A stretch of DNA of 64,000 nucleotides from Erodium maritimum (GCA_963921825.1 OY997588.1:126449203-126513202), one strand, 5' to 3'. Positions 1 through 12,249 are shown, counted from the stretch's first letter. Notes: generated by a model not told the origin, from the sequence alone. Numbers and translations are program-made.

Positions 1-2065
1 ACCCGGTAAGGGAGACTGCATGCATTTTGCTTCAATTGTGTCCGAACAGGACATGCAGTTAGGGTTGTAATCAAGAAACACCAGGAACCTCTTGCTTTGA
101 AAAATCCTTTGTTGTAGAAAATACTGAAAAGATGGGTAAAATTTTTACAACAGAATGGGTCAAGGCCTCAGCAAAATCCCCGGAGTGACCCTTGGCTTCG
201 CCTAAGTGACCCCGAATATCTTATCTACCCCCCCCCCCCACCACATCCAAGGATTAGACCATTGGTAACCTCGAACATCTTACCTAAAACACATGTAGGA
301 GGGAGGGTGGCGACTTGGGATCGAGTTGTCCTCTACTCTGGATGGAAGAATGGTCATGCGGAAAGGGCCAAACATACATTAGTGATTGTCCTGTCTAAGG
401 AACTAGTCAAAAAGAAGGCAAATGCAGACGAACCATTTGATGATCAGATGAGATCTAGTAAACAGCATCACCAAATACCATGATTAGTTATGAGAGATTT
501 TGGGCCCTAAGGAGGAAGAGGCCTCTGAATCGAGCAAGAATCCCCTACCTTCTGTTGAGATTTATGTTCGATCGCATATCTCACAGAAACGAGTCCTCAT
601 CATGGGATCAAGTAACGTATAGGCACCATTCTATGCAGAATTCCTCAGTTGATTTTATCTTTATAGTTTCTTTTCTTAACTTGTCTTTTCATTTTAAAAC
701 CGAATTTATCTTTGACAGTTGTCCCATAATTTATAAATAGAGGACTGAGGTCGTCTGGTTTCCATATTCATTCTTTTTATTCATTTTAATAATATATATG
801 TTATTGTCCCACAAAACAAAAATGATATATACAAAATTTTCTAATAACAACAAAAGGTATTTTAATTCAAAATTAAAGTTTTGTTTATTTTGATTCCAAT
901 TCATCTTTCCAGAATCAATACTCTGATCGTCATTAGAGTTGTATTTCATCTTTTTTTCGACTATTAATATACATGTACGGTTTATACGGCCCTTCTACTT
1001 TCTATCAATAAAAACACTCGTTTATTATGCTAAAAAAATCATTATTCTAGATCATCAATTCTCGGAACATATTCATATCTTATAATACTTGGAATTTGGA
1101 GATACCAAATAGCCGTAACTGCCGTTCGTTAGATTAGAATTTCAATTCTTATGGACCAATTAAACAAAGGACTAGGAGGAGAGTTGTTGTTTTTTCTTAT
1201 AATTTTTTATTTATAAAACTTAAATCTCCATTATCCAGTAAAAGAACAGAATAATGGAACACTTCCACCAAAAGAAAAGGGTCCATGTGCATCGACTTCA
1301 CTTTGTTATGCTGAGGAGTGGGTCTTGTCTTGAAATCAGAAGACAATGATGGGCCTTGAAATTTAGAGCTTTCTGGCCCATAGAAAATATAAAGGTGGGC
1401 TTAAACTTCAGTCGAGGCTCATCTGTGTGTCTTTGTTCTACGTACTCAATTAAGCCCAATTAAAAACTGATTCCCTCAAAAGTCTAACTTATATCGTGCG
1501 CACGCACCGGTCATATGTAAATCAGTAAATCACACGCTTTTGGTTCAGTCAAATTGGTTATACTCACTCACGAGTCATGACCACACACAACGGTCAAAAG
1601 AATTTTGGTCGAACCAGACCGCTGTTACCGTTAACCGGAGGAAGCGAAAGTGGGCCCGGTAACTAGAGAAGAAGGTCACATGCTAATCCGCGGGTGCACC
1701 GCCCACAACAAGTTTTACTTTTGTTCTGCTGCTCTGACTAACGGTGAGTGGCTATTCCGTACGCGGACAAATGGCCGCCGTTGATGGTATCTGTTTACGT
1801 ATGACGTGGCGGACGATCCTTGATTACGATTCGTCGTTTAGTGGCATTGATTCTGGCTCTGCGAGACTGTCTGTACAGTGCATATGGTCATGCTTTGATG
1901 GGGACGGTATTTTTTGATATTAATTATTTATTTATAGTATTGGGCTTTCATTTTGATTGATGTGAATAAAAAGGCCGACATGAACGGTTGAAAAATTAAG
2001 AGTTTAGGCTTTAATGTAGGAGGCCTTACCACTCTACCACATTAAAGGAAAGTAAAATATGGTAA
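1..2065. other. Intergenic, no gene recognised
   Basis: I see no recognisable gene here. Short open frames at 262-483 (+) and 480-740 (+) have no domain I know and lie in sequence with frequent stops. There is a run of 12 C at about 228-239. From about 750 to 1300 the sequence is AT-rich, and 1480-1900 is mixed. It could hold decayed transposon sequence; nothing firmer can be said. Confidence 0.5.
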
Positions 2066-3226
2066 CATAAATCGCGATTTTTTTTTCTGAGTAGAAATGT
2101 TTGTCTATTCCATTTAAAGAGTCAATGCATGTTTAAGACCCAGAGGGTAAACAGAGAGACCATGTAACTACTATCACTTCGACGACGTGTTGATGATGTG
2201 TCGTAGGGACGTTTAGATTGAACAACCAAACATAGATAACTAGAACTGAAACTAATAACGAAAAAGTAAAAGCTATGGGAGTAAAATTCAGCCGACGAAC
2301 ACTGCTCAATGTGGGGTCTGGATATTTCTGGATCACCCAAGGGTGACATACTGCCTCGTTAGTGCAACCGAGCCTGTGAACGAAGGGACCGCTGATATCC
2401 CAGTGCACCCTGTGTAGCCGCACGATGGGAGTATGAAACCCTAAGGGGAGGAGGAACCCAACCAAACGGAGGGACATGAGTCCCGGCATGGCCCCTTACA
2501 ACCCAAGGGCATTCCGGGGATCGAGCAAATCCTACCGGACTACCCAGCCAATCGCGCATCCCACGATGCCCCAGAGCAAGGTCATAGGACGCAGCCTCCC
2601 CGAAGCGCTCCTGATGGACAGGTTGGCAGTGCGCCCATTGATGACCCAGAGCAAGATCATGGGTCGTAGCGTGCAAGAACCATTGATGCTGGATACCAGA
2701 GCGCTGGCCTTGCACCCACCGCCTACCCAGAGCAAGGTCATGGGTTCCCGTGGTTTTGAAACCCAGGTGCGGACTGTGAGAGGGACCACCGGAGCGAAGG
2801 GCAACCTCACATGGCCGCCCCCGCGCGAAGCCACGCCTTGGTTGTAGCGCTTCCAACCCTGAGCGATGACGACGTGGCCCCCGTGTGGGGAACGACGAGG
2901 TTGGAGACGAGTGACGTGATCGGTGCAGAGGTGAGAGACTCGAGGATGAGTCGTCCGAGGAGATGAGGCTCATGCTTGGAGTGGAGGCGGACGATCCTAT
3001 GTTCGAGCCGAGCGAGGGCCTCGGCATAGTGACAGGCGGGGAAGGGAACTCCGACCAGGGCAGCGAAGAAGACCACTCCGCTGATGCGGCCTCCGGAGAG
3101 CTCGGCCTGGGAGAGGCGGCGGGAATAGGGGCTAGTTCCACGGTTAGGGTTTCGGTCTTGACATAGCAAGGAGGGGGTCTCGATAGGGTGAGTAGTACTT
3201 GTTACTAAAACATCCATAAATCGCGA
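2066..3226 (-). mobile_element. LINE-type retroposon, ORF1-like only
   Basis: Delimited by a 12-bp direct repeat, cataaatcgcga, at 2066-2077 and 3215-3226. A T-run begins at 2078, which is the poly(A) tail of a minus-strand element of about 1.14 kb. The element is GC-rich and holds a minus-strand frame (3141-2359) whose Pro/Ser-rich N-terminus looks like the start of a plant LINE ORF1. Within it a motif containing DLALG recurs three times, matching the repeated DNA word cccagagcaag near 2571, 2645 and 2726. No reverse transcriptase is present. The TSD and tail are seen directly; assignment to LINE is inference from those hallmarks. Confidence 0.7.
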
Positions 3227-3786
3227 CTTAATCCGCTAATATTTAATATTTATATGGCGTGGAATTTTATTAATAAAAGTGCTGCATACGGCATTGATAT
3301 TTGGAAAAAATCTTAGGAAAGATTTAGAAATAAGAGTATGTACAATGAAAGGGTTTGGGTTAGGGGCTTGGATGTTGACTGTACAAAATAGTGGGATGCA
3401 GGACTCAAAATAAGCTGTGTTTTACCATGATGAGTCTTGGATTGAGTCCTACATTGTGAGTGGATGCTGACTGGTTAATTAATTGATATTTTACTGGTCT
3501 ATTTAATTCGTTATGAAAACAGTAAATATTATATAATATTGAAAAAAATATGAAAAAAATGATTAATGATAATATAAAATAAAATAAATTAAAACTGATA
3601 ATTTTATTTATCCCGAATATGAGCATCGAGTACAAAAGACTAATTGTTGGGATTGAAAGTAGCTCCAAATCGACCTCATATGTGCTCAATAAGATCATTT
3701 TGTAGTTTCTTGTAGGTCTGATGACTTGTGACATTGATTCGAGCATCCAACCGTTGTTGGTATTGCAATGGCCCTCCTCGGTGCCA

Positions 3787-6410
3787 TCATTCCGGTGGTG
3801 TCCAATTCGGCATTTCTGGAGGATGCTCGTACAACAACTCGTCATCTCTATATTCATACTGGTCGCGTTCATCCTCTACAATCATGTTGTGTAGAATGAT
3901 ACAAGTGTGCATGATATCAGCCAAAGTGTGTTTGCTCCAAGCACGAGCGGGACGGGAAATGATGTGCCACCTTTCTTGAAGTACTCCAAAAGCCCTTTCA
4001 ATATCTTTCCGAGCACCTTCTTGGCATCTAGAAAACAACTTCTCTTTGTGAGTGTAGGGATGTCGAATACTCTTCACGAACCGTCCCCATGATGGGTAAA
4101 TGTCGTCCACCAAGTAATAAGGTCGGTCGTACCAATGGCCGTTGATCTCGTACTCCACGATAAGGTCACGACTGTAATAAGCGTCCTGGACTAAGTGGCT
4201 GTTTTTGAGGACGTTGATGTCGTTGTTCGACCCAACCATCCCGAAAAAAGCATGTCAAATCCATAAATCACGGGAAGCTATACCTTCAAACATAACGGTA
4301 CTTACCCCGTGGTGACTTCCTCGTCCATTGCCACCTTGCGATGCGGTTGGGAAGTTCTTCCACTCCCAATGCATGCAGTCAAGACTCCCAGCCATGCTGG
4401 GGAACCCTCGGTTGTACCCTTTGATGTGGACATAAAATACATCTATTTTAGATGTCATTAGCCCACATTTATGCTCTTTTTAGTCCCGAGTTAATATGAA
4501 ATGATGCATTTTACTCTCGTATTGTTTATTTGGTCTTGTTTCAGGGTTCATCAAGTTTTCGGAGCAAAAAGGGGCAGTTTGGGAGTGAAACGGAGCGAAT
4601 TTGGAAGTTGGGCAGAAGTGTCAGCAACATGCACCAGTTTGTTGCACGCCATGCAACAAACTGGTGCACTCAGAACAGAGGAGTCAAAAATCTGCACCAT
4701 TTTCTTGCACGGCGTGCAAGAAACTGGTGCAACTTAAGTGCACCAGAAACTTGCACGGCGTGCAAGCGACCGTGCAAGCGTCAAAAACGCGATTTCCAGC
4801 TGCGTTTCCTATTTTTTATCAGAGTTAACCCGTCATATAAAAGGGAATTTAGGTCAGATTGAAGGGGATCACGAAATTGGAGAAGAAAAGACACCTTGGG
4901 AGAACTTGGAGAGCACTTGGAAGAGAAGACTTGGAGATCAAAAGAGAGTGGAAATCATCATTGAAGGTTTTGTAGGTTTTGTAGGTTTTGATCAAACTTT
5001 GACAATTGTATTACTTCATTGGATTAATATGAGTATCATGGTTTTTATCAATTCCTTGTGTTCTCGTCTCCTTGCTATGAACTAAACTCCCATTGATCTA
5101 GGGCTAGGGGTAAAGATGTGATGAGTAGAATTAACTTGTTCGGGTTATGCAATTGTTAAACTAGTATTAGGATTTTGTTTATCTCATTCTGTTCGTAATG
5201 CCTTTTTCGCCTTGATCACGTGAGAAATGTTTAAATCGTGTTAACCAACAATTGAGAAATGAGGTTAATAGGAGGAAAAGGAATGAGATAGCTCGGGTTT
5301 TAATCTAAGCCAGAATATGGTTAGATTGACACGAGTGCAATAGCTATAGGAGTAAAACCCGAAAGTTAGAGGCATTCATAGAATTTAATGCTATATACCG
5401 CTCTACACCTAGATTAGAGATAATTAGGTGGACCGAGTATGTTAGGGTCCTAATACGATCGAGAGATGGTTAGGACTATACTTAGAGAATTCCCGTTGCC
5501 CTTAGAATAGTATTAGTTACAAATGCATACCGAACTCCGTTAAGTCATTCATCACATTCGAACCCCGTTAATGTCCTAGATCGCCTTTTTATCTCTGATT
5601 TACAACCCCGTTGTGACTTTTTTCTTCGTTTCTGATCATTCATATATTCTCATTACTTGCATGAATTTACTATTTTCTGAAACAAAAACCAAACATCGTT
5701 ATAGGAATAGCTTGACCATCGAATTAATTAACTAAAGTGTTTGTCTAATTGCTCCCTTGGGTACGATATCTCGGACTTAAAACCCGAATACTACTTGACG
5801 ACCGGTACGCTTGCCGTATCATTCTGAGGGTTAAATCTCGGAGTGTCACCCTTCTCGGAGTAAACGGTCCAAGTCAGCCGGTGTGGGTGTACGCTCGTAC
5901 TCAGGTCTGAATACCTTAATGACGGCCTTACAAAAATAACGCAAACATTCAAGTATGATGCTTACCCCAATGTGTAAAGTTTCGTCTAATGAATCGGCCG
6001 AGCACCCATACGCAAGCATCCGTATCGCGGCGGTGCACTTCTGTTCCGTTGATAAGCCCAAGCGTCCGGCAGCGTCCCGCTTCTGAACGTAGTAATTGTC
6101 GTGTTCCCTGACCTTGTCTATTACTCATTGAAAAAGTGGTTTTCACATACACACGCGACGCCTAAACATATCGGGCCCATATATGGGCTGATTGGCAAAA
6201 TAATACCTCATTAGTTGGTCGTGGGCTTCGACACGACCTTTGTAAATTCTCACGTCGCATTGGTTCCTCACGGTCAGTCCTCTCCCTCGGAGTGTTGATC
6301 GTTAGAATTGCTCTATGTATGCCTCTATAAACCCTTCGCCGGAGTCGTTGTTCAATTAACCGCATTTGGGCTGCCAACTCCTCATATGATGGACCCTCAT
6401 CGTCGGACAT
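3787..6410 (-). pseudogene. PIF/Harbinger transposase (DDE_Tnp_4), split and frameshifted
   Basis: Read right to left. 6410-6162 starts MSDDEGPSYEEL and then shifts frame; the continuing frame reads HDQLMRYYFANQPIYGPDMF, typical of plant PIF transposases. 6061-5846 contains QKCTAAIRMLAYG and the PTPADLDRLL motif. After the inserted repeat, 4458-4255 resumes with RGFPSMAGSLDCMHW, and 4239-3787 carries GSNNDINVL, YYLVDDIYPSW and ARKDIERAFGVLQERW. The three acidic residues expected of the DDE nuclease are visible: Asp in SLDCMHW, Asp in LVDDIYP, Glu in DIERAFG. Known role of the family: cutting and joining transposon ends in the nucleus, usually with a Myb-like partner protein. Here the insertion, at least one frameshift and stops make it non-functional. 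Confidence 0.9.
4422..5821 (-). repeat. LTR-like repeat, copy 1, inside Harbinger
   Basis: About 1.4 kb separates two halves of the transposase. On the minus strand it starts tgatacggcaagcgtaccgg and continues tcgtcaagtagta; the same start is found in copy 2 at 16.73 kb, and the similarity continues for several hundred bases. The copy includes an inverted repeat around gcaccagtttgttgcac near 4633-4666. No coding capacity. TG...CA ends can be proposed, but no matching 5-bp duplication was found, so the boundaries are approximate. It could be a solo LTR or a non-autonomous LTR-type element. Confidence 0.55.
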
Positions 6411-6662
6411 ATTGTATCGAAATGTAGAAAGGAAATTTGTAGAGAATTTGTAGAGAAGTTGTAGGATGGTTGGTAGTTTGAGAAAGGGGTTGGGGTATTT
6501 ATAGGGTTAAAATTTAAGATTTTTAATTTTTTTTTAAATAGTCGTTAACACCAACGGTCGAATTTTTTTCCCTTCCAACGACATGTGGCAGGTCGTGATT
6601 GGATAGCCTTCAAACTCAGGACGCCAGCCTCAGCCCATCCCGAATTTCCGAGACGCGAGACT

Positions 6663-6754
6663 CGGCCCAGCCCGTGTTTTTGCGGGATGCGAAAAAGTCG
6701 TCCCACAACAGGACGGCTCGCATCCTACGTCCCGCAAAAACACGGGTCGGGCCG
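6663..6754. repeat. GC-rich inverted repeat (hairpin)
   Basis: The left arm (from 6663) and right arm (ending 6754) share the core cccgtgtttttgcggg in inverted orientation, with one mismatch just outside it, and a further atgcga/tcgcat pairing. It lies about 35 bp inside the right end of the Harbinger element, so it is probably part of that element's subterminal structure. Confidence 0.75.
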
Positions 6755-6807
6755 TGGGACACGATCCGGGCTGGCTTGTTGTGCATGCTTTAAGGTTTTT
6801 AGACGCT

Positions 6808-6905
6808 AACCTTATAATTAAAGTATCTTATTATTCTAAAAGAGATAGATACACATAACTTTATAGTTAAAATATCAAGTTATTCCAGAAGAGATAGATA
6901 CACAG
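6808..6905. repeat. Two-copy tandem repeat, 49 bp
   Basis: Copies at 6808-6856 and 6857-6905 share gagatagatacaca and a similar upstream AT-rich part. No function is apparent. Confidence 0.6.
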
Positions 6906-6999
6906 AGGTTCTCAATATCTGAACACCTATAAACTAGACATGGTCATTTCTAACTCAACTTGAAGATGTTCGTAACAAATAATATAAGAGACTTGGGAG

Positions 7000-9170
7000 G
7001 ATAACGGTTATTCAGGGAGAACACCAAAAAACGAGGGAGGTTGAAGGTCTGGTTGATGTCGGCCTAGGCAAGGTCAAGTATGCATCCTCATGCATACCTT
7101 GTTGCTTGATGGCTCCCTTATTAATCCTGACGAGGCTGCTTGGCAGTATTCGCCTTGACGTCCATTGGAATGGGTAGTCCTTTAGTCAGGACGAGAGCGT
7201 CTAGGCTCCTTTTCTTCTAGGCGTTAGTAAGAGTGGGCACCCTAAAATCGGCGGGGGAGAAACTGACGATACCCCTCCACACTGTCCCTGGTACCGGACG
7301 CTACGAGATCGACCCGACATCCATACCAACCAGATATGGACCCTGGTTGGGCATGATATTCTTCGTTACAACCGCCTCTATTGCTCTTATTTTTGGGGCA
7401 GTCGGGAATAGTGGTTCGAGGTGAGGGAGTGCAGGCCTTCGGCTCCAGGTAAACGTCGTTGGGATAAGCATAATATTTTTCACTGGGTGTCGAGGTGGTG
7501 GTGCCACTATGCTGAAACCAAGTGGAATATTGGGGCTAGGTCTCGGTAGGGCCAGAGGTAAGATCATGTTCTTATTCGGGGTTCAACGGCGATTGGACGA
7601 CCGATGAGGGTTAAGTTCTAACCAGTCCCTACAGATTTCTGATCGTAGTTTAGTCAGTGACGATGCCATGAGTGATGCATCGAAGCGTAGTGGATCTGGG
7701 GAGATTAGAGTCTCTCCGAGGACATTTTGGTTCTATGTGACCAATGCAGCCACAATAGAAGCATAAATTCGGTAATCTCACGTACTGGAGCCGGACGCAG
7801 ATAGGTGCTTGGTGACCCGTGATGAAGATTTTGTCCTTCTGACAAAATTTAGTAGTAAGATCACTCTAGAATCATACACTCAAGGGCACCACACCAACCA
7901 AGGCCTGCATTTTTCATGCGAACATCCATAAAGCCCCATAAAACCTCCTCTATTTGTATACCCGTTTCCCTAGTGAGACCATCCCATGGGAGGTCAGAGA
8001 CAAGGGTCCACATCTGAATTTTGGAAAATAGGAGAGTAGTCGGGTTGATTCATGGTTGGAGGTCCTCTAAGATTAGAGGTGCCCATTTGAACGACCAGGG
8101 CTCCTCTCTACGGATCCTTGTTTTTTTCATCTGGGCCGTAAATTAGAAATCGGAGATACCTCATCATAGGTCCTTAATGACCAATCGTTCATGGTGCTAG
8201 AATTTAGTCATGAAAACCTCCATGGACCCTCAATCACATTCTTTGCTCGTGAAAAGACGCATTGTCAAAGCGAACGCCATGTAAGCACGAGCTCGTTCGA
8301 CCATAAGGTTTCTCGGGATATGCATGGCCACATCCTCTTCCTCTTCTATTTGAAGAACATCAAAGCTCTCTTGAAGGGCTAATAGTGCTTCCACTGGAGG
8401 CTGGGGTGTTAGTTCTACCTTATTAGCGGTGAAGATACTATTGAGATCCGGGACAGTGAGGTGGAGAGGATCGTGGAGGAGGGAAGGCCCCTCCTAGAAG
8501 AAGCATTCTAAGCTGGGTTGCTACATGGATTTCTGGTCTCCCCGGTGTTAGGAGGCGTTAGATCCGTGGCTTCGCTGATAGGGCCTCCAGAGTCCTCTCG
8601 AGCGGTAGTCTACCTCCTAGACGACGTGGTTTCCGAGAAGGTTATGTTTTCTAGTGTAAGGTAGGGAAAGGACGGAAAGAGTGATGTCGGGATTTTTCTT
8701 GGATGGTCGATCGACATGGTGTTGATTCGACCAACGTGGGTCAGTATTAGTCCCAAGGAAAAGTTTGCTTAGTTGTCGTGGTCAAGAGGAGATCCAGGCG
8801 GTGGGGCTTGGGATTGAATTTCCCTTGGCAACGTAACCGACAGGGTGATGCTCGATGGAAGAACTGAAAGTGGGCAGAGGTAGGACGATGGTGGACGTCG
8901 TGGTTTCTCCGCAGCCCTTGAGGTCTTATAACCTTAGAGGAGGGGGCTGGGGGCATGACCCGAGGGGTCGAACCCGAAAGAGGCATCGTGGGACCGATGT
9001 TCTTCCCAAGGTGGATGGTCACATGGGTAAGGCAGAGGCAAGGAGTACATCGGGACGCGTAGGGGTGGGGGCCATTGATGATGGTGGTAGGTGGGAGTTG
9101 ACGTGCACGTGAAAATGGTAGTGATGCTCGAAAAAATGGATGGAAAATAGAATCCCTAAAGGCAGAACTG
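7000..9170 (-). mobile_element. Decayed LINE ORF1 region
   Basis: The sequence is GC-richer than its flanks and has many short broken frames. On the minus strand near 8040-7850 one frame gives SDLPWDGLTRETG and then a segment ending GWCGALE, matching the DUF4283-type region of plant LINE ORF1 (IQxWxxVxDLPxxxLTxExGxQI pattern). The right end, read on the minus strand, resembles the 5' leader of other LINE copies here. I found neither a poly(A) tail nor a duplicated target, so the limits are approximate. No reverse transcriptase is visible. Confidence 0.5.
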
Positions 9171-9944
9171 GAAATATATACTTAATCCGCTAATCAATGG
9201 TCAAAATCATATAAATTAATTTATTAATATAATAATGTCATATAGTGGACAAACGTTAATTAGTCTCGTTTAACAGTTAGATTCTATTAATTATGCTAGT
9301 TATTTGGATTATTTTTTTATCTGAGTTTTACCATATATGTCCCATACATCAAATATTTTGGATATCTTTTCTTTCAAACAAGTAACAAACCAAATAAACA
9401 TAAAACACCATTATTAAGAAAATTACATCAAACAACACCGATACACATAATAATAGTAATAAAGATCACAACATATTCGAAAATTAGTGGTCTTTCCCAT
9501 AGAACGATAAACATGAAGCCTAGTCAGCATAACACTAAGGAGTAGGAGAAGAAGCCGGAGTAGGCAGACAAGGTGGTGACCACTTATACCATCTTTCGAA
9601 AGCGCCAGAAGAGGATGAGTAGCCCCAATAATCTTCGAACAAGTCGGAAGGATCACGAGGTGGTGTTGGCTCTCCCAGGGCAAGTGGTGGTGATGCATGT
9701 TGGCGTGGAGGCGTTTTTTGATCCACCTCTGTGTGAACCAAAGTGCTTCGATAGTATTTAATCGTCAATAGAAGCCAATGAAAATGTGTCTTCCGGTGAC
9801 TCAACCTTTTGCGCCGACGGCTCAACATCATCATCTTCAGTCGGAGGCAAACAGGTTGAGGAGGGAGAAGTGTAAAAGTATGAAGACACTTGAAGAGATT
9901 CATATAGAGGTGGTGAGTTGGAGTTTTATTTTTTTATAACTAAA
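9171..9944. other. AT-rich spacer with unassigned open frames
   Basis: No gene recognised. Minus-strand frames at 9903-9535 and 9698-9423 overlap; neither shows a known domain, although an alternative minus frame around 9880-9750 is acidic (TEDDDVEPSAQKVESPEDT). The position beside a Harbinger-type remnant raises the possibility of that element's second ORF, but I cannot support it. Confidence 0.3.
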
Positions 9945-10052
9945 AGTGTAAACTCTCTCTGTGGAATATGATCATACTTAGAACGACAATAATATTAATT
10001 TGTAATGCAACACACTACTACAATGGCAATCAACTTAACAAAAGACGAAAAT
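9945..10052 (+). repeat. Direct repeat, left copy, flanking MULE
   Basis: About 108 bp sharing catacttagaacgacaataa and atattaatt with 11981-12097, in the same orientation. The two copies lie on either side of the MULE at 10056-11977 and look roughly 85% alike by eye. Confidence 0.7.
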
Positions 10053-10055
10053 AAA

Positions 10056-11977
10056 GGGTAAATTCCTTTTCGTACCCTTATGCTCGGTCTTCAGACCTTA
10101 AAAGGTCCCACATGTTTGGAAATGACCCTTTTGGTACCTTATGTTTGGTCTACAAACCTTTTTTGATTTAGGGTTAAAAAACTAACAAATAAAAGTTAAA
10201 TGACCGTTGTACCCTTTTGTTAATTTAGTTGACTTTTGACTTAAGGGTAAAAAGATTGATATAAGTATAAAGACTATTTTACCGCTACATTATTTTTTTT
10301 ATTTTCTTTTTAACTTATATTATTTAATTATTTCTAAATTTTGATATTCTTTTATTTTCTTTTTTTTGTTTATTTAAAAAAAATTAATCACTACTTTATA
10401 ATTTAATATATATTTAATTTTTAATAATTTTCGCAACTTATTTTTTCCTTGTGATTTTCATTTATTATTAATATTTTTAATTCTTTAATTTGATCAAAAC
10501 AAAAAGAACACAATCAATTATAAGAACTCATAATATGAACAGTCTCAACACTTTTGAACAACTACGAAACCTCCTAACAATTTCTCAAGACATGCTAAGA
10601 ACTCAAACTTTATGAATGAATAACATGAAAAATGCTTAATCATATTTGTATTCACGAGCTCCAGCGAAAACCTACGCTATCCAAATAAAACTATAGGTCT
10701 GAATTCACTACTAAGCTTACCATAGACTCTCTTAACATTAGCACAACATCAAGACACTCAAAGACCTGAAATTATGTTGGAAGAGAAAAGGGAAGAACAA
10801 TCTCTAGCAAAGTTGACGACCATGGCACGAGGAAGAAGAAGGTCGTTGTGGTTATCGCCTAGCCTGGAGTTTGTGTCTTCTCCAGCAAGCTTCGATGCGC
10901 CGTAGATCAACATAGGTGGATTGAAGCTCGTCGTCAATTGAACCTCCTTCACCGAGCAGTTTTAGCCATCGTTGAAGACGAGGAAGACCTCGCGCGACAG
11001 ATCGAAGGAAGATCTAGAAATCTAAGGAAAGAGGCAAGGCCCGGAGAAGCACGACATGGTAACGTTACCTCCGCCATGGTCATGTTGCCTCCATCGATAG
11101 ACGAGGAAGAAGAACGGTTAAGGATTTCAGATACGAGAAAGAAGAACTGATATGGATTTCAAATTTGAGGAATATGAAATCGACGTCTATATAAGACGAA
11201 ATTGGGAGCAGATATCAATCTGGGTTGTTTCTATCTCGTCGAGACAACGGTGGCTGTGTGGTTGAGCTTCTACGCCGGCTACAATTTCAAGGGATTTTGG
11301 CTCGGTCTCTTGGTTGATTATGGCTCGTGACTTATTCATATATGAATGAGTCTAGAGAACTCGAGTTAGATCCGGACGTCTTCTCCCCTAGCTTTCTATC
11401 GTGGTCACCTCGCCGCTGCCCCGCTAGGAGATCGCCGTCATGGTCTCCTAACGATCCTCCACGAGCTCGCCATCGTGGTCTCCTCGATGCCCCACCATGA
11501 GCTTGTCGCCTTGGTCTCCTTGTCGTCGTCGTAGCCACAAGCTCACAGACCAGAGAAGATAGAGAATATATAGATGAAAGTCTCAGTTGTGATAAAAAAA
11601 ATGAAGATGAAAGTCTTAGGTATACAGATGAACCTATTAGGTTTATTAATTGCATTTTATTTTATTATATTTATTATTTATTTTATTTGTTATACTTAAT
11701 TATTTTTTTAATAGTATTTATTTTCTTTATTAATAAATAAGGGTATAAAGATAATTTTTCCCTATGGTATTTATTTGGTTAAAATAAGTAAGGGTAAAAG
11801 TGAAATTTCACCGTCGACAAATTGACACATGATGTCGCATGACTAATGGAAAGGAATATTTCGTTAGTTTTTTTTAACCGTAAATAGAAAAAAGGTTCAT
11901 GGACCGAACATAAGGCTAACAAAAGGGTCATTTTCAAACTTGTGGGACCTTAAGGTCCATTGTCAAAGCATTTACCT
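10056..11977. mobile_element. MULE-type element with long terminal inverted repeats
   Basis: The left end gggtaaattcctttt and the inverted right end aggtaaatgctttg lead into long imperfect inverted repeats sharing ggtcccaca, aatgaccctttt and ttatgtt.ggtc. The inner terminal parts are AT-rich. The centre (about 10650-11650) is GC-richer, with short frames only (10938-11150 +, 11332-11655 -). No transposase is visible, so it is non-autonomous. A clear 9-bp duplication was not found: the flanks gaaaataaa and aacaaaaag match poorly. The central GC-rich part could be captured host sequence (Pack-MULE style), which is inference. Confidence 0.6.
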
Positions 11978-11980
11978 AAC

Positions 11981-12097
11981 AAAAAGTAGAAACTTTCTCC
12001 GTGGAATGTGCTCATACTTAGAACGACAATAATATTAATTAGCAATGCAACACTGTACTACAACGTTAATTAACTTAACGAAAGACGACAATAACTA
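11981..12097 (+). repeat. Direct repeat, right copy, flanking MULE
   Basis: Second copy of the 9945-10052 sequence. It continues straight into the Harbinger-like remnant at 12.25 kb. Confidence 0.7.
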
Positions 12098-12249
12098 AAA
12101 ATAAAAAGAGCATACAAATCATAAAGCTTAAAATATAGGGTCGAAAACTCCAGAGTTTACATTAGGGTTAAAGTAGGACCAAACATGGTTAACAATATCA
12201 TACTTAAGATGCATATGCATTTGGACATTAAAAAGGCCATTGAAGTTGG

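Larger units (their letters stand above)
3334..6790 (-). mobile_element. PIF/Harbinger DNA transposon, defective
   Basis: The ends are weak inverted repeats (gagtatgtacaatg at the left, reverse complement aagcatgcacaaca at the right) flanked by taa at 3331-3333 and 6791-6793, which fits the 3-bp TWA-type duplication of this superfamily. It contains a broken PIF-type transposase on the minus strand. The transposase is interrupted by an LTR-like repeat at about 4422-5821. A GC-rich hairpin lies near the right end. The exact ends are moderately certain; the superfamily follows from the transposase. Confidence 0.65.

Noticed and set aside
262..740. Two adjacent plus-strand frames as an exon pair
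   Set aside because: No domain recognised, no convincing splice sites joining them, and stop-rich surroundings.
2359..3141. 260-codon minus-strand frame as a host gene
   Set aside because: It lies wholly inside a retroposon defined by a 12-bp target duplication and a T-run tail.
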